Source: Opitutales bacterium (GTDB lineage: Bacteria; Verrucomicrobiota; Verrucomicrobiia; Opitutales; UBA953). Taken from it: 64,000 bases of DNA. The DNA lies in NCBI GenBank assembly GCA_017440935.1, contig JAFSAO010000022.1:62001-126000 (forward strand), in the 5' to 3' direction. This document shows, one piece after another, positions 1 through 7,937 of the stretch. Within the stretch, counting starts at the first letter, position 1. Every line of letters starts with the position of its first letter. A program made the position numbers and the translations under genes. The notes beneath the pieces were generated by a model that worked only from the letters and a program-made list of their open reading frames with translations, searched no databases and was not told the origin of the DNA.

Positions 1-1600
1 CGATTGTCATTTTCCCCGATCCGCGCACGACAAGCGTCCCCTCAACGGAGAACGTTCCCGAGACGGAAGACGTGCCGCTTATCTGATTATATTCGCCCAA
101 GCTTGCGCTTCCGGCAAAATTGGTTGTGCCGTTATTGGTCCCTAACGTAAACCCGCCAAGATCTATAGCCCCGTTAATCGTGAGAGTTCCGCCTCCGCGA
201 CGGACATAGGTTCCCGCGCCTGTAATCGTTGAATTTTCGTCAAACGTAAGATTGGCTCCGCCGTTTTGGTGAATTTCCGTCGTCCCGCTCAAAACGAGAT
301 TCTTCGAGAATGTAACTGAAGAGCCGGAGATGAGTTGCATGTTCACACCGGAGGAAAGCGAAAGCGTATCGTTATACGACATCGCATTGAGGGTAAAATT
401 CCCACCAAGGACGTTGACCCCTCCGGTAAATTTCGTCGCATCGAAACTGACACCGCTGTTATTGTCCCAAGTTGTGGAGAATGTTACACCGAGCGTTCCC
501 GCGCCGGAAAAATTCGTCAAATTTACCTTCCCTGTTTGAGCCTCGGCAAAATTCACGGTTGCGCCTTCCGCGACACTCGCATTATCAAGCGGAGCGGCAT
601 CAACGGAAAGCGTTCCCCCCAACACAGATAACGCACCGTTCTCTCCGAAAGAAATATTTCCGGAAACACTTCCCCCATCGGAAAAAGTCAACTTATTATT
701 GATAACAATCGATGCAGAATCCGCCTCTGTACGAATCATCGCCGGACCGATCAACGAAACGGCATTGCCGGAAAACGTAACTGCCCCGCTTCCCTTAACG
801 ATAATAGCATCCGTCGTAATTGCCGTTCCCGTGACATTAACGGCAGTATCCGCCGTCAACGTAAGTGCCGCGTATGTCCCTGCATCCTCCGTAGAATTTG
901 TCCACGCCTCACTCCCGAACGCAGAATCCGTCCAATCAACCGCTGTTCCGTCCAGGGACACATCCACCTCTGTTCCGTCGTAGGCATTTGTAATGATGAT
1001 TCCGGCGACACAACCACGACCGTAATAGCCTCCTGTATCGTTTCGCACAGAGGTGATTGACAAGTCACCGAACAATCCGGAAACGGTAAAAGAATTGTTC
1101 CCGTTAATCGTTTTTTCCTGAGTTGCTCCCCACAAGTCATTTCCAACAATCCCCACTCCGGAACCGTCCCCGTAATAACTCGTCCCGTTGATTGTTTTCG
1201 CCGAAAATTTAGCGCCCCCCGTGTCCGTCGCCGCAAGAATCGTTACATCGTACGCGAGATAGGAGATCCCCGAAACCCCGATTGTAACTTCATTCCCGTC
1301 GTCAAGATACCCTTTGAGGACATTGTCCGAGACACCGTCAGCGTAGTTCCATACGTTCTTCGAGGTGTAAGTCAGCACCAAGTCCTCCAACGTCGTTCCC
1401 GTCGAATCCTTCAGTCCGTTGACGGTTCCCGACGCGCCCGTCGTATCATTCCAATTGCCGCCCATCGCGCCTTGCCCCGACGCAAAATTAATGCTTATGG
1501 ATTCCCCTGCGCCGTAGGCGGAAGGCGAGAACGCTACGGGAGCGAGGGCGGACGCGGAGAGGGAAGCGGCCGCGAAAAGGAGCGTCGAACGAAGTTTCAT
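1..1600 (-). CDS. Autotransporter-type beta-strand repeat surface protein (partial, 5' end present)
   Basis: The frame is open on the minus strand from an ATG at 1600 to the window edge, so about 533 residues are visible and the C-terminus is missing. It begins with a Sec signal peptide (MKLRSTLLFAAASLSASALA) followed by a Gly/Ser/Thr/Asn-rich, low-Lys sequence of short repeating beta strands such as GAGTYVRRGGGTLTINGAI. This is typical of the autotransporter-associated beta-strand repeats seen in verrucomicrobial exported proteins. The family is secreted or surface-exposed, often with a PEP-CTERM tail, but that part lies outside the window. The specific function is unknown. A passenger domain may sit between the signal peptide and the repeats, but I recognise no enzyme. 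There is no convincing Shine-Dalgarno sequence before the ATG. Confidence 0.8.
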   Translation of the reverse strand, partial: MKLRSTLLFAAASLSASALAPVAFSPSAYGAGESISINFASGQGAMGGNWNDTTGASGTVNGLKDSTGTTLEDLVLTYTSKNVWNYADGVSDNVLKGYLDDGNEVTIGVSGISYLAYDVTILAATDTGGAKFSAKTINGTSYYGDGSGVGIVGNDLWGATQEKTINGNNSFTVSGLFGDLSITSVRNDTGGYYGRGCVAGIIITNAYDGTEVDVSLDGTAVDWTDSAFGSEAWTNSTEDAGTYAALTLTADTAVNVTGTAITTDAIIVKGSGAVTFSGNAVSLIGPAMIRTEADSASIVINNKLTFSDGGSVSGNISFGENGALSVLGGTLSVDAAPLDNASVAEGATVNFAEAQTGKVNLTNFSGAGTLGVTFSTTWDNNSGVSFDATKFTGGVNVLGGNFTLNAMSYNDTLSLSSGVNMQLISGSSVTFSKNLVLSGTTEIHQNGGANLTFDENSTITGAGTYVRRGGGTLTINGAIDLGGFTLGTNNGTTNFAGSASLGEYNQISGTSSVSGTFSVEGTLVVRGSGKMTI

Positions 1601-1905
1601 AGCTGAATAAAAAAGGGGTTAAAAAGGTTTTGTGGGGACAAAATTCTATTCTGTTGCGGGGATTTTACGCCGTTCCCGCGTAAACGCAAACCTTTTAATA
1701 AGCGGGAACGCGAGAGATTTTCAGGGGAATCAAAAACAAAAACAGCCCCAAAGCGCCAAGCATCAAATATCGGGCATCAGGCGAAGTGCTTTTGTGAAGA
1801 ATTGGATATTAGGGATTTTCGCTTTTGCTCCTAAAAACTCTGTGTAAAAAATAAAAAAAAGCCCTCTTTCCCTCTTGCTCCATTCCGGGTAAACAAAAAA
1901 AGGGA
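1601..1905. other. Intergenic region with an inverted pair of the RCGGGAACG motif
   Basis: I see no convincing gene here. The motif appears as an inverted pair, CGTTCCCGC at 1671-1679 and GCGGGAACG at 1702-1710, with a 22-base AT-rich spacer. No T-run follows, so it is probably not a terminator. A 71-codon frame (1632-1847) has no ribosome-binding site and no recognisable protein features. Confidence 0.5.
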
Positions 1906-1934
1906 GACTCCCGCCCCTTTTCGGAGCGAGAGCC
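1895..1934 (-). terminator. Intrinsic terminator of the small hydrophobic peptide transcript
   Basis: Read on the minus strand, the arms 1934-1923 and 1917-1906 form a 12-bp stem that includes G-U pairs, with a 5-base loop. A run of seven T follows at 1901-1895. It lies just downstream of the stop codon of the 20-residue ORF at 1942-2004, which supports a genuine short transcript. Confidence 0.65.
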
Positions 1935-1941
1935 TTTTACC

Positions 1942-2004
1942 TCATTTTTTAATTGACTCTAAGAGAAGTAGAATCAGAATGAGAACCAGTACTAGTGATT
2001 CCAT
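1942..2004 (-). CDS. 20-residue hydrophobic peptide, candidate type I toxin
   Basis: The ORF encodes MESLVLVLILILLLLESIKK: a single stretch of aliphatic residues (3-15) ending in a charged tail. An AAGGA ribosome-binding site lies 7 bases before the ATG. A 12-bp hairpin (2022-2051) sits immediately 5' of that site, and an intrinsic terminator (1934-1895) follows the stop, so the gene looks like an autonomous short transcript. Size and composition recall membrane-acting type I toxins such as Ibs of enterobacteria, which are 18-19 residues. Read on the plus strand, the same hairpin followed by TTTCCTTTTT would end an RNA antisense to the peptide gene and its ribosome-binding site. It could also be a leader peptide or a chance ORF. 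The toxin role is inference. Confidence 0.5.
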   Translation of the reverse strand: MESLVLVLILILLLLESIKK

Positions 2005-2021
2005 CAGGAATTCCTTTCCAG

Positions 2022-2059
2022 AACCGCTGACGGTTGCCGCCGTCAGCGGTTTCCTTTTT
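2022..2059 (+). terminator. Hairpin plus T-rich tail, possible end of an antisense RNA
   Basis: Perfect 12-bp arms (2022-2033 and 2040-2051) with a 6-base loop are followed on the plus strand by TTTCCTTTTT. No plus-strand gene ends here, so it either terminates a small RNA opposite the peptide gene at 1942-2004 or acts as a 5' stem on the peptide mRNA. Confidence 0.5.
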
Positions 2060-2273
2060 GTGTTTCTGCCCGGAGTTCCTCCAAGATCCGCTGCGCGGGC
2101 ATATCCGCAACGAATCAAAATGAAAGCACTCAAAAATTCCGGAAAACCGAAACACCGCGACCCCAAACACTTCTGGAAAGAAATATCGACCCTGCAACAC
2201 ACGCAACAAAATACCACCCAAAAAGTCGAGTATAGCTTTGACAAATTCTCCCGGTTCCCGCATAAAATCGCCC

Positions 2274-3302
2274 ATGCGCCTAATTTCTACCTCGTCGATA
2301 ATATTTTCTTTGCTCCTCCCGAATGCCGTTCCCGCGGGTGCCGCCCCCGTCTTCATCGAAGGCGTTTCCGAAACCGGCGGATGGTATGACGTGAACAAAA
2401 AGTACAAGTGGAATGATTGGCCGACGACCGGATATTGGCAAAACGGAGTCTATGTTGCTCCCGGAATTCCGCCTACATGGAGCACACTTCCCAGAGATTC
2501 CGACATGTGCTGGGCGGCGGCGGGATCGAACATTCTTCAATGGTGGCAAGACCGATACGGCGTTCCGACGACAGGCGCCTCCGTCCCGAACGGGCTTGCC
2601 TCCTCTGCATCCGTCAACGGGTTGCAATATGTTTCCCAACTCCAAATTTACCAAACGATTTGCAACAACTGGGCTGACGGCGGAAGCCACGTCGAACAGG
2701 CCTGGAATTGGTGGTTCAACGGCGGAATGCTCAGCACCGTGAGCTTCCCCGGAAGCACAACGCTCACGGGAACAACCTCTTCCGGCGGCTATTGGAAAGA
2801 ACTCGACCGCACATGCACACAGCGTGCAGACGCGTCTTATGACACGTCAAAACTTTGCGAAACATACGCATTCTGGAGCGAACCGACCAAAGAAGCGGAA
2901 TTTACGGGACTCATAAAAAGCTACATCAACAAAAACTACGGAACAACACTCAGCCTTTCCGGCAACGGCGGACACGCCATCACGCTCTGGGGCTACGAAG
3001 AAACCGCAGAAAACGGGCTCGTTCTTTACCTGACCGATTCCGACGACTACAAGCACGGTCTTTTCAAACAAGCCGTAAAAATGAACGACGAAGGCTATCT
3101 CTGCCTTTCGAGCGTCGACGGCGAAGAAGAACGCTACGCCGCTTACGACTCCGCTGCGGGAACGGGATTATACATTTCGGAAATCCAAGCACTCACCGTC
3201 CCGTTTGCCACCGTCCCCGAACCGTCCTCCTTCGGACTGTTCGCGGGAACGCTCGCTCTCGCCGCCCTCGCCCGACGCCGCCGGAAAGCGCCGAAACACT
3301 AA
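2274..3302 (+). CDS. IdeS/Mac-like cysteine protease with PEP-CTERM tail
   Basis: Predicted exported papain-like cysteine protease of the IdeS/Mac type (342 aa from the ATG at 2274; an upstream TTG at 2238 would give a poorer signal peptide). A signal sequence (MRLISTSSIIFSLLLPNAVP) is followed by the nucleophile motif DMCWAAAGSNILQWW (Cys79), the histidine motif GGHAITLWG (His234) and LTDSDD (Asp255, Asp257). The H-to-D spacing of 21 and the DSD pattern closely match the IdeS catalytic set (C94, H262, D284/D286; spacing 22). The C-terminus has VPEPSSFG, a hydrophobic helix and RRRRK, which is a PEP-CTERM sorting signal. Known IdeS enzymes cut IgG; the substrate here is unknown. It is flanked by the peptide locus and a converging membrane-protein gene. 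Confidence 0.85.
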   Translation: MRLISTSSIIFSLLLPNAVPAGAAPVFIEGVSETGGWYDVNKKYKWNDWPTTGYWQNGVYVAPGIPPTWSTLPRDSDMCWAAAGSNILQWWQDRYGVPTTGASVPNGLASSASVNGLQYVSQLQIYQTICNNWADGGSHVEQAWNWWFNGGMLSTVSFPGSTTLTGTTSSGGYWKELDRTCTQRADASYDTSKLCETYAFWSEPTKEAEFTGLIKSYINKNYGTTLSLSGNGGHAITLWGYEETAENGLVLYLTDSDDYKHGLFKQAVKMNDEGYLCLSSVDGEEERYAAYDSAAGTGLYISEIQALTVPFATVPEPSSFGLFAGTLALAALARRRRKAPKH

Positions 3303-3318
3303 CCCGCGGCGACCGCGC

Positions 3319-4200
3319 TCACTCAAAATCTTCGTCTTCTTCGCCGACGTCCTGCGTTTTCCTGTTCTTTTCCAGATAAACGCGGGCAAAGTCCGTATCC
3401 GCAGCGAGAACGACAAAGGCTTGACTCGTGCAATCAAGAACGAAAAGTGAGCCGTCCGCCCTCACGTCCAAAACTTCGACCACCGTTTTTGCCGGGATTT
3501 CCATTTTTCCCATGATTTCCTTGCGATCGCTGTCCCAAAGAGAAATTGTGCGTGCACGCGTCAGCATCACCCGGCGCGGCCACGTTGAGCGCTTTTGGGA
3601 AATCTCCGGGAATTTCGCAAGCGGGAAGCGATACGCGGGGCTGACCTCCCCGACAAAATCGAAAACGCTTTCCGCCTCGTCCCGCACTTCCGCGATGCTT
3701 TCCGTTTCGGAAACTTCTTCGCTTACGGCAGGCTCTCCGCCATCGTCCGCCGCCGCCGGCTCGGACTCCGCAACGGGCGGTGTTCCCGCGGAGCCTCCCA
3801 CCACTTCGTCATAGCGAAACGACGAAAGAATATCCGAAAGCGTGCGATTCGGCGTTCCCGCGTTTTCCGCTTGGCCGTTCCCGCTCTTTTTTTCCGACAA
3901 AATCTCTCCGTGGACAATTTTTTCGACGGGTTCCGCCAACCACGACGGAAGCACGAGAAAATACCCCATAAACACAAAACTGATCAGCGAAACAAAAACC
4001 CCGGAGAAGCCGTAGCCTCGCGGAGCCTTAAAGCACCCGCCGAACGCCAGCCCGAGCCCGAGCGCCCAGAGCACCACTCCCGCAATCGGCACCCAGAAAA
4101 AAATCAGCCCGCAAAGCGCCGCCGCAAACCCGAAAAGTCCGAGCGTATTGCGAGGATACGAAACCGTAGCAGAAGCAACATCGTTATGAGGGTCAACCAT
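3319..4200 (-). CDS. Predicted membrane protein with two to three helices and a soluble C-terminal domain
   Basis: 293 aa from the ATG at 4200, chosen because longer starts overlap hemC. The N-terminal third contains two closely spaced hydrophobic helices (NTLGLFGFAAALCGLIFFW and AGVVLWALGLGLAFG) and a third helix near GVFVSLISFVFMG, resembling small DUF4190-type membrane modules. An acidic, low-complexity linker rich in Glu, Ala and Ser follows. The last ~80 residues are an SH3-like or beta-rich segment (WDSDRKEIMGKMEIPAKT), ending in an acidic EEDEDFE tail. Function unknown. It is divergent from hemC and convergent with the IdeS-like gene, only 16 bases from its stop. Confidence 0.7.
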   Translation of the reverse strand: MVDPHNDVASATVSYPRNTLGLFGFAAALCGLIFFWVPIAGVVLWALGLGLAFGGCFKAPRGYGFSGVFVSLISFVFMGYFLVLPSWLAEPVEKIVHGEILSEKKSGNGQAENAGTPNRTLSDILSSFRYDEVVGGSAGTPPVAESEPAAADDGGEPAVSEEVSETESIAEVRDEAESVFDFVGEVSPAYRFPLAKFPEISQKRSTWPRRVMLTRARTISLWDSDRKEIMGKMEIPAKTVVEVLDVRADGSLFVLDCTSQAFVVLAADTDFARVYLEKNRKTQDVGEEDEDFE

Positions 4201-4287
4201 GCCCGCGAACGTATTCTTTTTCCCCGTTGCGGGCAATTTTTTTGTTTCGGCAACGCAAAACCTCGATTTAAATCTCCCCGAAAAAAA

Positions 4288-5151
4288 ATGTCGGACCTTA
4301 GGCAATCCATTATCATCGGCACACGCGGAAGCCCGCTCGCCCTCGCACAGGCAGAGTCGGCAAAAGCCGCCTTGGAAAAATCGGCTCCGGGCGTTTCCGT
4401 CTCGCTAAAAATTTTTGTCACACAGGGAGACAAAAAACTCGCGTGGTCTCTCGAAAAAACCGGAGGCAAGGGACTTTTCACCTCCGAACTCGAAGAAGCC
4501 CTTATCGCCGGAGAAATCGATGCCGCCGTCCACAGCGGAAAAGACTTGCCCACCGCGCTCGCTGCCGGGACGTGCCTTGCAGGATGCCTTCCGCGAGCCG
4601 ACGTGAGAGACGTTTTGGTCTTCCGCGAAAATTTGTCCGTTCCCGCAAAAATCGCCACCGGCTCTCCGCGTCGCCGCGCCCAAGCCCGACAACTTTTCCC
4701 CGAAGCCGAATTCTGCGAACTGCGCGGGAACGTCAAAACCCGCCTGCAAAAAATCGCTGACGGCGCTGCCGATGCCACATTTCTTGCCGCCGCCGGGCTT
4801 GACCGTCTCGGAATCGTCGAATTCCCCGGGCTGAAATTCCGCCGCCTTTCGCTCGAAGAAATGATTCCCGCCGCGTCCCAAGCCGCGATCGCCCTGCAAA
4901 CGCGTTCCCGCGATGCCGCGTTTTTCGCTCGTGCCTGCGATGCGGAAACAACGCTCGCTGCGACGGTCGAACGTGCGTTTCTTGCCGCCCTCGGCGAAGG
5001 TTGCCACACGGCGTTTGCCGTTCATTTCACGGGAACGAAAATTCTGATTTTCCGCGAAGACATCGGACGCCGCGAAATTGATTTTCCCGCGCCCGCACCG
5101 GAAGAGATTCCTGCCGCCGTCTCCCGCGCCCTTCGCGAAATTTTTAATTAG
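4288..5151 (+). CDS. hemC: Hydroxymethylbilane synthase (porphobilinogen deaminase)
   Basis: Polymerises four porphobilinogen units into hydroxymethylbilane in haem synthesis (cytosol). 287 aa from the ATG at 4288. It shows the N-terminal GTRGSPLALAQ motif, catalytic Asp86 in HSGKDLP, the substrate-binding GSPRRRAQ segment and cofactor Cys239 in LGEGCHTAF. The region after the cofactor cysteine (~48 residues) is somewhat shorter than usual for this family (typically about 310 aa in total), so domain 3 is trimmed but not obviously broken. The frame stays open far upstream, but homology starts at this ATG. hemH lies 40 kb away in the same window, so haem synthesis genes are dispersed. Confidence 0.95.
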   Translation: MSDLRQSIIIGTRGSPLALAQAESAKAALEKSAPGVSVSLKIFVTQGDKKLAWSLEKTGGKGLFTSELEEALIAGEIDAAVHSGKDLPTALAAGTCLAGCLPRADVRDVLVFRENLSVPAKIATGSPRRRAQARQLFPEAEFCELRGNVKTRLQKIADGAADATFLAAAGLDRLGIVEFPGLKFRRLSLEEMIPAASQAAIALQTRSRDAAFFARACDAETTLAATVERAFLAALGEGCHTAFAVHFTGTKILIFREDIGRREIDFPAPAPEEIPAAVSRALREIFN

Positions 5152-5310
5152 GAAAGAAACGCGAAGTTTTTAGAGTAAAACCCTCACGAAGCCACCAAGC
5201 CTCGGGGTCTCTTTATTATTTTTTCCTAATTTTTCATTTCTCATTCCTGATTCTAAAAAAATCTTTGTTGGGTTGAAAATTTACGTTCCCGCAGAGAAAA
5301 TAGCCGCATT

Positions 5311-6564
5311 ATGGCAAACATTCGTCCCTTCGCCGCGTTGCGGCCTCCGAAAAACCTTGTCGAAAAAGTTTCGTCGCTCCCGTATGACGTGATGAACCAC
5401 GCCGAAGCTGCCGAAATGGCTCGCGGGAACGCGCAATCGTTTCTCCACATCTGCCGCGCAGACATCGATACGTCCGAAGCGCAGATTCACGACGATGTCA
5501 CCTACGAAAAATCGCGGGAAAATCTGGAAAAATTCATCGCCGACGGCACACTCGTCCGCGACGAAAAACCCTGCTACTACATTTACCGACAAATGATGTG
5601 GGGACGCGTCCAAACCGGAATCGTCGCCTGCGCAAGCGTTGACGAATACCTCGACAACACAATCAAAAAACACGAACTCACGCGCAAAGAGAAAGAGCTC
5701 GACCGTATTCAGCATTTCGATACGTGCTCCACGCAAACCGAACCCGTTTTCCTCGCTTACCGCAAACACGAAGGCATCGCGACCGTCATGCGGGAATGGA
5801 TTAAATTCCACAAGCCCGATTACGATTTCAAAACCGACGACGGCGTTTCGCACATTCTCTGGAAAGTGGACGACGATGCGGCAATCGACGCAATCCGCCA
5901 AGGATTTGCCGAAGTTCCCGCGCTTTACATTGCCGACGGGCACCACCGCACGGCATCGTCCGCCGCCGTGTCCGCTCGCCGCCGTGAAGCGCATCCGGAT
6001 TTCACCGGAGAGGAGGAATTCAACTTCCTCATGGCGGTAATTTTCTGCGACGAAGATTTGTTCATCATGGACTACAATCGCGTCGTTCAAGATCTGAACG
6101 GTTTGAGCGAAGCGGATTTTCTCGCAAAAATTTCGGAAAAATTCGATGTCGTTCCCGTCGCGTATTCATCCGACGGATACGCGCCGAAAAAGAAGCACGA
6201 ATTCGGAATGTTCCTCGGCGGGAAATGGTATTCCGTCGCGGCAAAGGCGGGAACGTTTGACGAAACACACCCGATTGAATCGCTCGACTGTGCGATTCTG
6301 CAGGCGAATCTGCTCGCGCCCGTTCTCGGCATTGCCGACCCGCGCACGGATTCCCGCATCGATTTTGTCGGCGGGATTCGCGGAATCGCGGAACTGGAAC
6401 GCCGTTGCAGGGAAGACGGGAACGCCGTGGCATTTTCGCTTTATCCCGTAACGATGGCGGATTTGTTCCGCGTTGCCGATGCCGGAGAAATCATGCCGCC
6501 GAAATCGACGTGGTTTGAACCGAAGCTACGCAGCGGGCTTTTCCTTCACGAAATCGAAAAATAG
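5311..6564 (+). CDS. DUF1015 family protein
   Basis: 417 aa cytosolic protein with the DUF1015 hallmarks: N-terminal RPFAALRPP, SLPYDVM, a central YRQMMWGRVQTGIVA, and the signature IADGHHRTASSAAV near residue 210. The family is widespread, and its genes are often found near serine biosynthesis or redox genes; the biochemical role is not settled. The 159-base gap after hemC contains an AT-rich repeat of the AATTAGGAATGAG type (5227-5257), so co-transcription with hemC is uncertain. I chose the ATG at 5311 because homology begins right there. Confidence 0.85.
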   Translation: MANIRPFAALRPPKNLVEKVSSLPYDVMNHAEAAEMARGNAQSFLHICRADIDTSEAQIHDDVTYEKSRENLEKFIADGTLVRDEKPCYYIYRQMMWGRVQTGIVACASVDEYLDNTIKKHELTRKEKELDRIQHFDTCSTQTEPVFLAYRKHEGIATVMREWIKFHKPDYDFKTDDGVSHILWKVDDDAAIDAIRQGFAEVPALYIADGHHRTASSAAVSARRREAHPDFTGEEEFNFLMAVIFCDEDLFIMDYNRVVQDLNGLSEADFLAKISEKFDVVPVAYSSDGYAPKKKHEFGMFLGGKWYSVAAKAGTFDETHPIESLDCAILQANLLAPVLGIADPRTDSRIDFVGGIRGIAELERRCREDGNAVAFSLYPVTMADLFRVADAGEIMPPKSTWFEPKLRSGLFLHEIEK

Positions 6565-6889
6565 CGACCGAAACCCGCCGTAAATTTGGCGAAAAAAATC
6601 AGTATCAAAAAAAAGGTTGACGCTTTTTTGAATCGCTACCATTTTAGTAAAAATTATTTATTTTTACGAATGACGAAAACAAAACAGTTTTTTGCTACGA
6701 AAGCAGAAATGATGATGTCGATGTGTGAGGAAAATCTTCGCGCCTCGACAGTCTTTTGTCGTAAGTAATCAAATCCGATTTCATAAGAGAGAAACGGGGC
6801 GCGGACAGAAAAATCCGTCCCCGTTTTTTTTGTGTCCGAATTTTCACGAAAACCGAAAAAAACTCAGCAAACTCAAAATCAAAAACAAC
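6565..6889 (+). other. 325-base leader or intergenic region before the importer operon
   Basis: No supported gene is present. The region is AT-rich in its first half and contains an intrinsic-terminator-like hairpin at 6793-6830 about 60 bases before the ABC operon start. I recognise no known riboswitch core (no TPP, SAM or cobalamin consensus). Confidence 0.5.
6793..6830 (+). terminator. Hairpin with T-run upstream of the importer operon
   Basis: AACGGGG at 6793-6799 pairs with CCCCGTT at 6819-6825, and an inner CGGA/TCCG extends the stem. Eight T follow (6824-6831). It could end a short upstream RNA or act as an attenuator of the operon beginning at 6890. Confidence 0.6.
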
Positions 6890-7924
6890 ATGAACAAAAT
6901 TTTTTCATTCAAAAATATATTCCTCGCCGCAGTTGCGCTCGCCGCGAGCGTTCCCGCGGTTTCCGCCGTCGCTGCGGAAAAAATTCGCGCCGGCTACTTG
7001 CCGACCACCGGACACGCAAAATTTTTTGTCGCCTACGAAGAGGGATTTTTTAAGGAAGAGGGGCTCAACGTGGAACTTGTCGAATTTTCCAATTCCGCAG
7101 ACGGGATTGCGGCTCTGCGCGCGCGGAAGCTCGATATCGCGGCGTTCGGGACATCGGCTCCGCTCATTCACATCTCGCGCGGCGCGGATTTGCGCATCAT
7201 CGGAGGCGTTATGGGGGAAGATGCCGCGATTTTCACTTCCGCAAAAAACGCGGGAACGCTGAAAACTGTCGCCGATCTAAAAGGGAAAAAAATTGCGACG
7301 GTGCGCCTTTCCAGCGGAGATGCGATTTTGCGCGGAGCACTTGCCGATGCCGGACTGGATTGGAAAAAAGACGTCCGTCTGTTTGAGCTGAAAAATCCGC
7401 CCGCAGTCCAAGAAGCGGTGCGCACGGGGCAAGTTGACGCCGGAATCACATGGGGACCGTATGATATTCGCGCTGAGCAAGCCGGGCTTTTCGTCGCCAT
7501 CCGTAGCCGTGATCTTTATCCCGGGCATCCCTGTTGCCGCCTCGCGGTAAATACGGCGAGCCTCCGCGAAAATCCGGAAATCTGGGTCAAATTCTTGCGG
7601 GCATTTTTGAAAGCGGAAAAATTCGCTCTGACACACAAGGATGAAACCGTTGCGCACATCCAAAAATATTTCGAAATCGACGCGGAAACGATTCGCAAAG
7701 GCTTTTACGAAGGATTTCTCGATCAAACGACAGACCCGAACCTGCGCGGACTCGAAACTTTTTGGAAAACGATTCGCAACAGCGGTTTTGCGCAAAAAGA
7801 CATCGATATCGCAAAAGTCGTAAACGTTGAGCTCTACAAACAGGCGCTCGAAAGCCTCCGAAAGGAAAATCCCGAAGAACCTTTCTGGCGAGAACTCCAA
7901 AAAATCTTCCAGCAACGCAACTAA
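6890..7924 (+). CDS. ABC importer substrate-binding protein, NrtA/SsuA/TauA type
   Basis: 344 aa from the ATG at 6890. A Sec signal peptide (MNKIFSFKNIFLAAVALAA, cleavage likely after AVAA) is followed by the family start RAGYLPTTGHAKFFVAYEEG, the region FKEEGLNVELVEF, the ligand-loop segment FGTSAPLIHISRGADLRII and KGKKIATVRLSSGDAILRGAL. This group binds anionic ligands (nitrate, sulfonates, taurine, pyrimidine precursors). The exact ligand cannot be read from sequence. It is the first gene of a tight cluster with its ATPase (13-base gap) and permease. Its link to CoA-transferase and metY genes suggests an organic acid or organosulfur ligand. Confidence 0.88.
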   Translation: MNKIFSFKNIFLAAVALAASVPAVSAVAAEKIRAGYLPTTGHAKFFVAYEEGFFKEEGLNVELVEFSNSADGIAALRARKLDIAAFGTSAPLIHISRGADLRIIGGVMGEDAAIFTSAKNAGTLKTVADLKGKKIATVRLSSGDAILRGALADAGLDWKKDVRLFELKNPPAVQEAVRTGQVDAGITWGPYDIRAEQAGLFVAIRSRDLYPGHPCCRLAVNTASLRENPEIWVKFLRAFLKAEKFALTHKDETVAHIQKYFEIDAETIRKGFYEGFLDQTTDPNLRGLETFWKTIRNSGFAQKDIDIAKVVNVELYKQALESLRKENPEEPFWRELQKIFQQRN

Positions 7925-7937
7925 GCAGGAGAACCAA

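Noticed and set aside
1632-1847. 71-codon plus-strand ORF in the first intergenic region
   Set aside because: No ribosome-binding site, basic low-complexity composition with stops in the motif pair region, no recognisable feature.
3595-4287. Long upstream in-frame extension of hemC
   Set aside because: It overlaps the antisense membrane-protein gene and reads as Arg-rich shadow sequence; homology begins at the ATG at 4288.
6565-6889. Known riboswitch (TPP, SAM, cobalamin) before the ABC operon
   Set aside because: None of their conserved core sequences is visible; only a simple hairpin with T-run.
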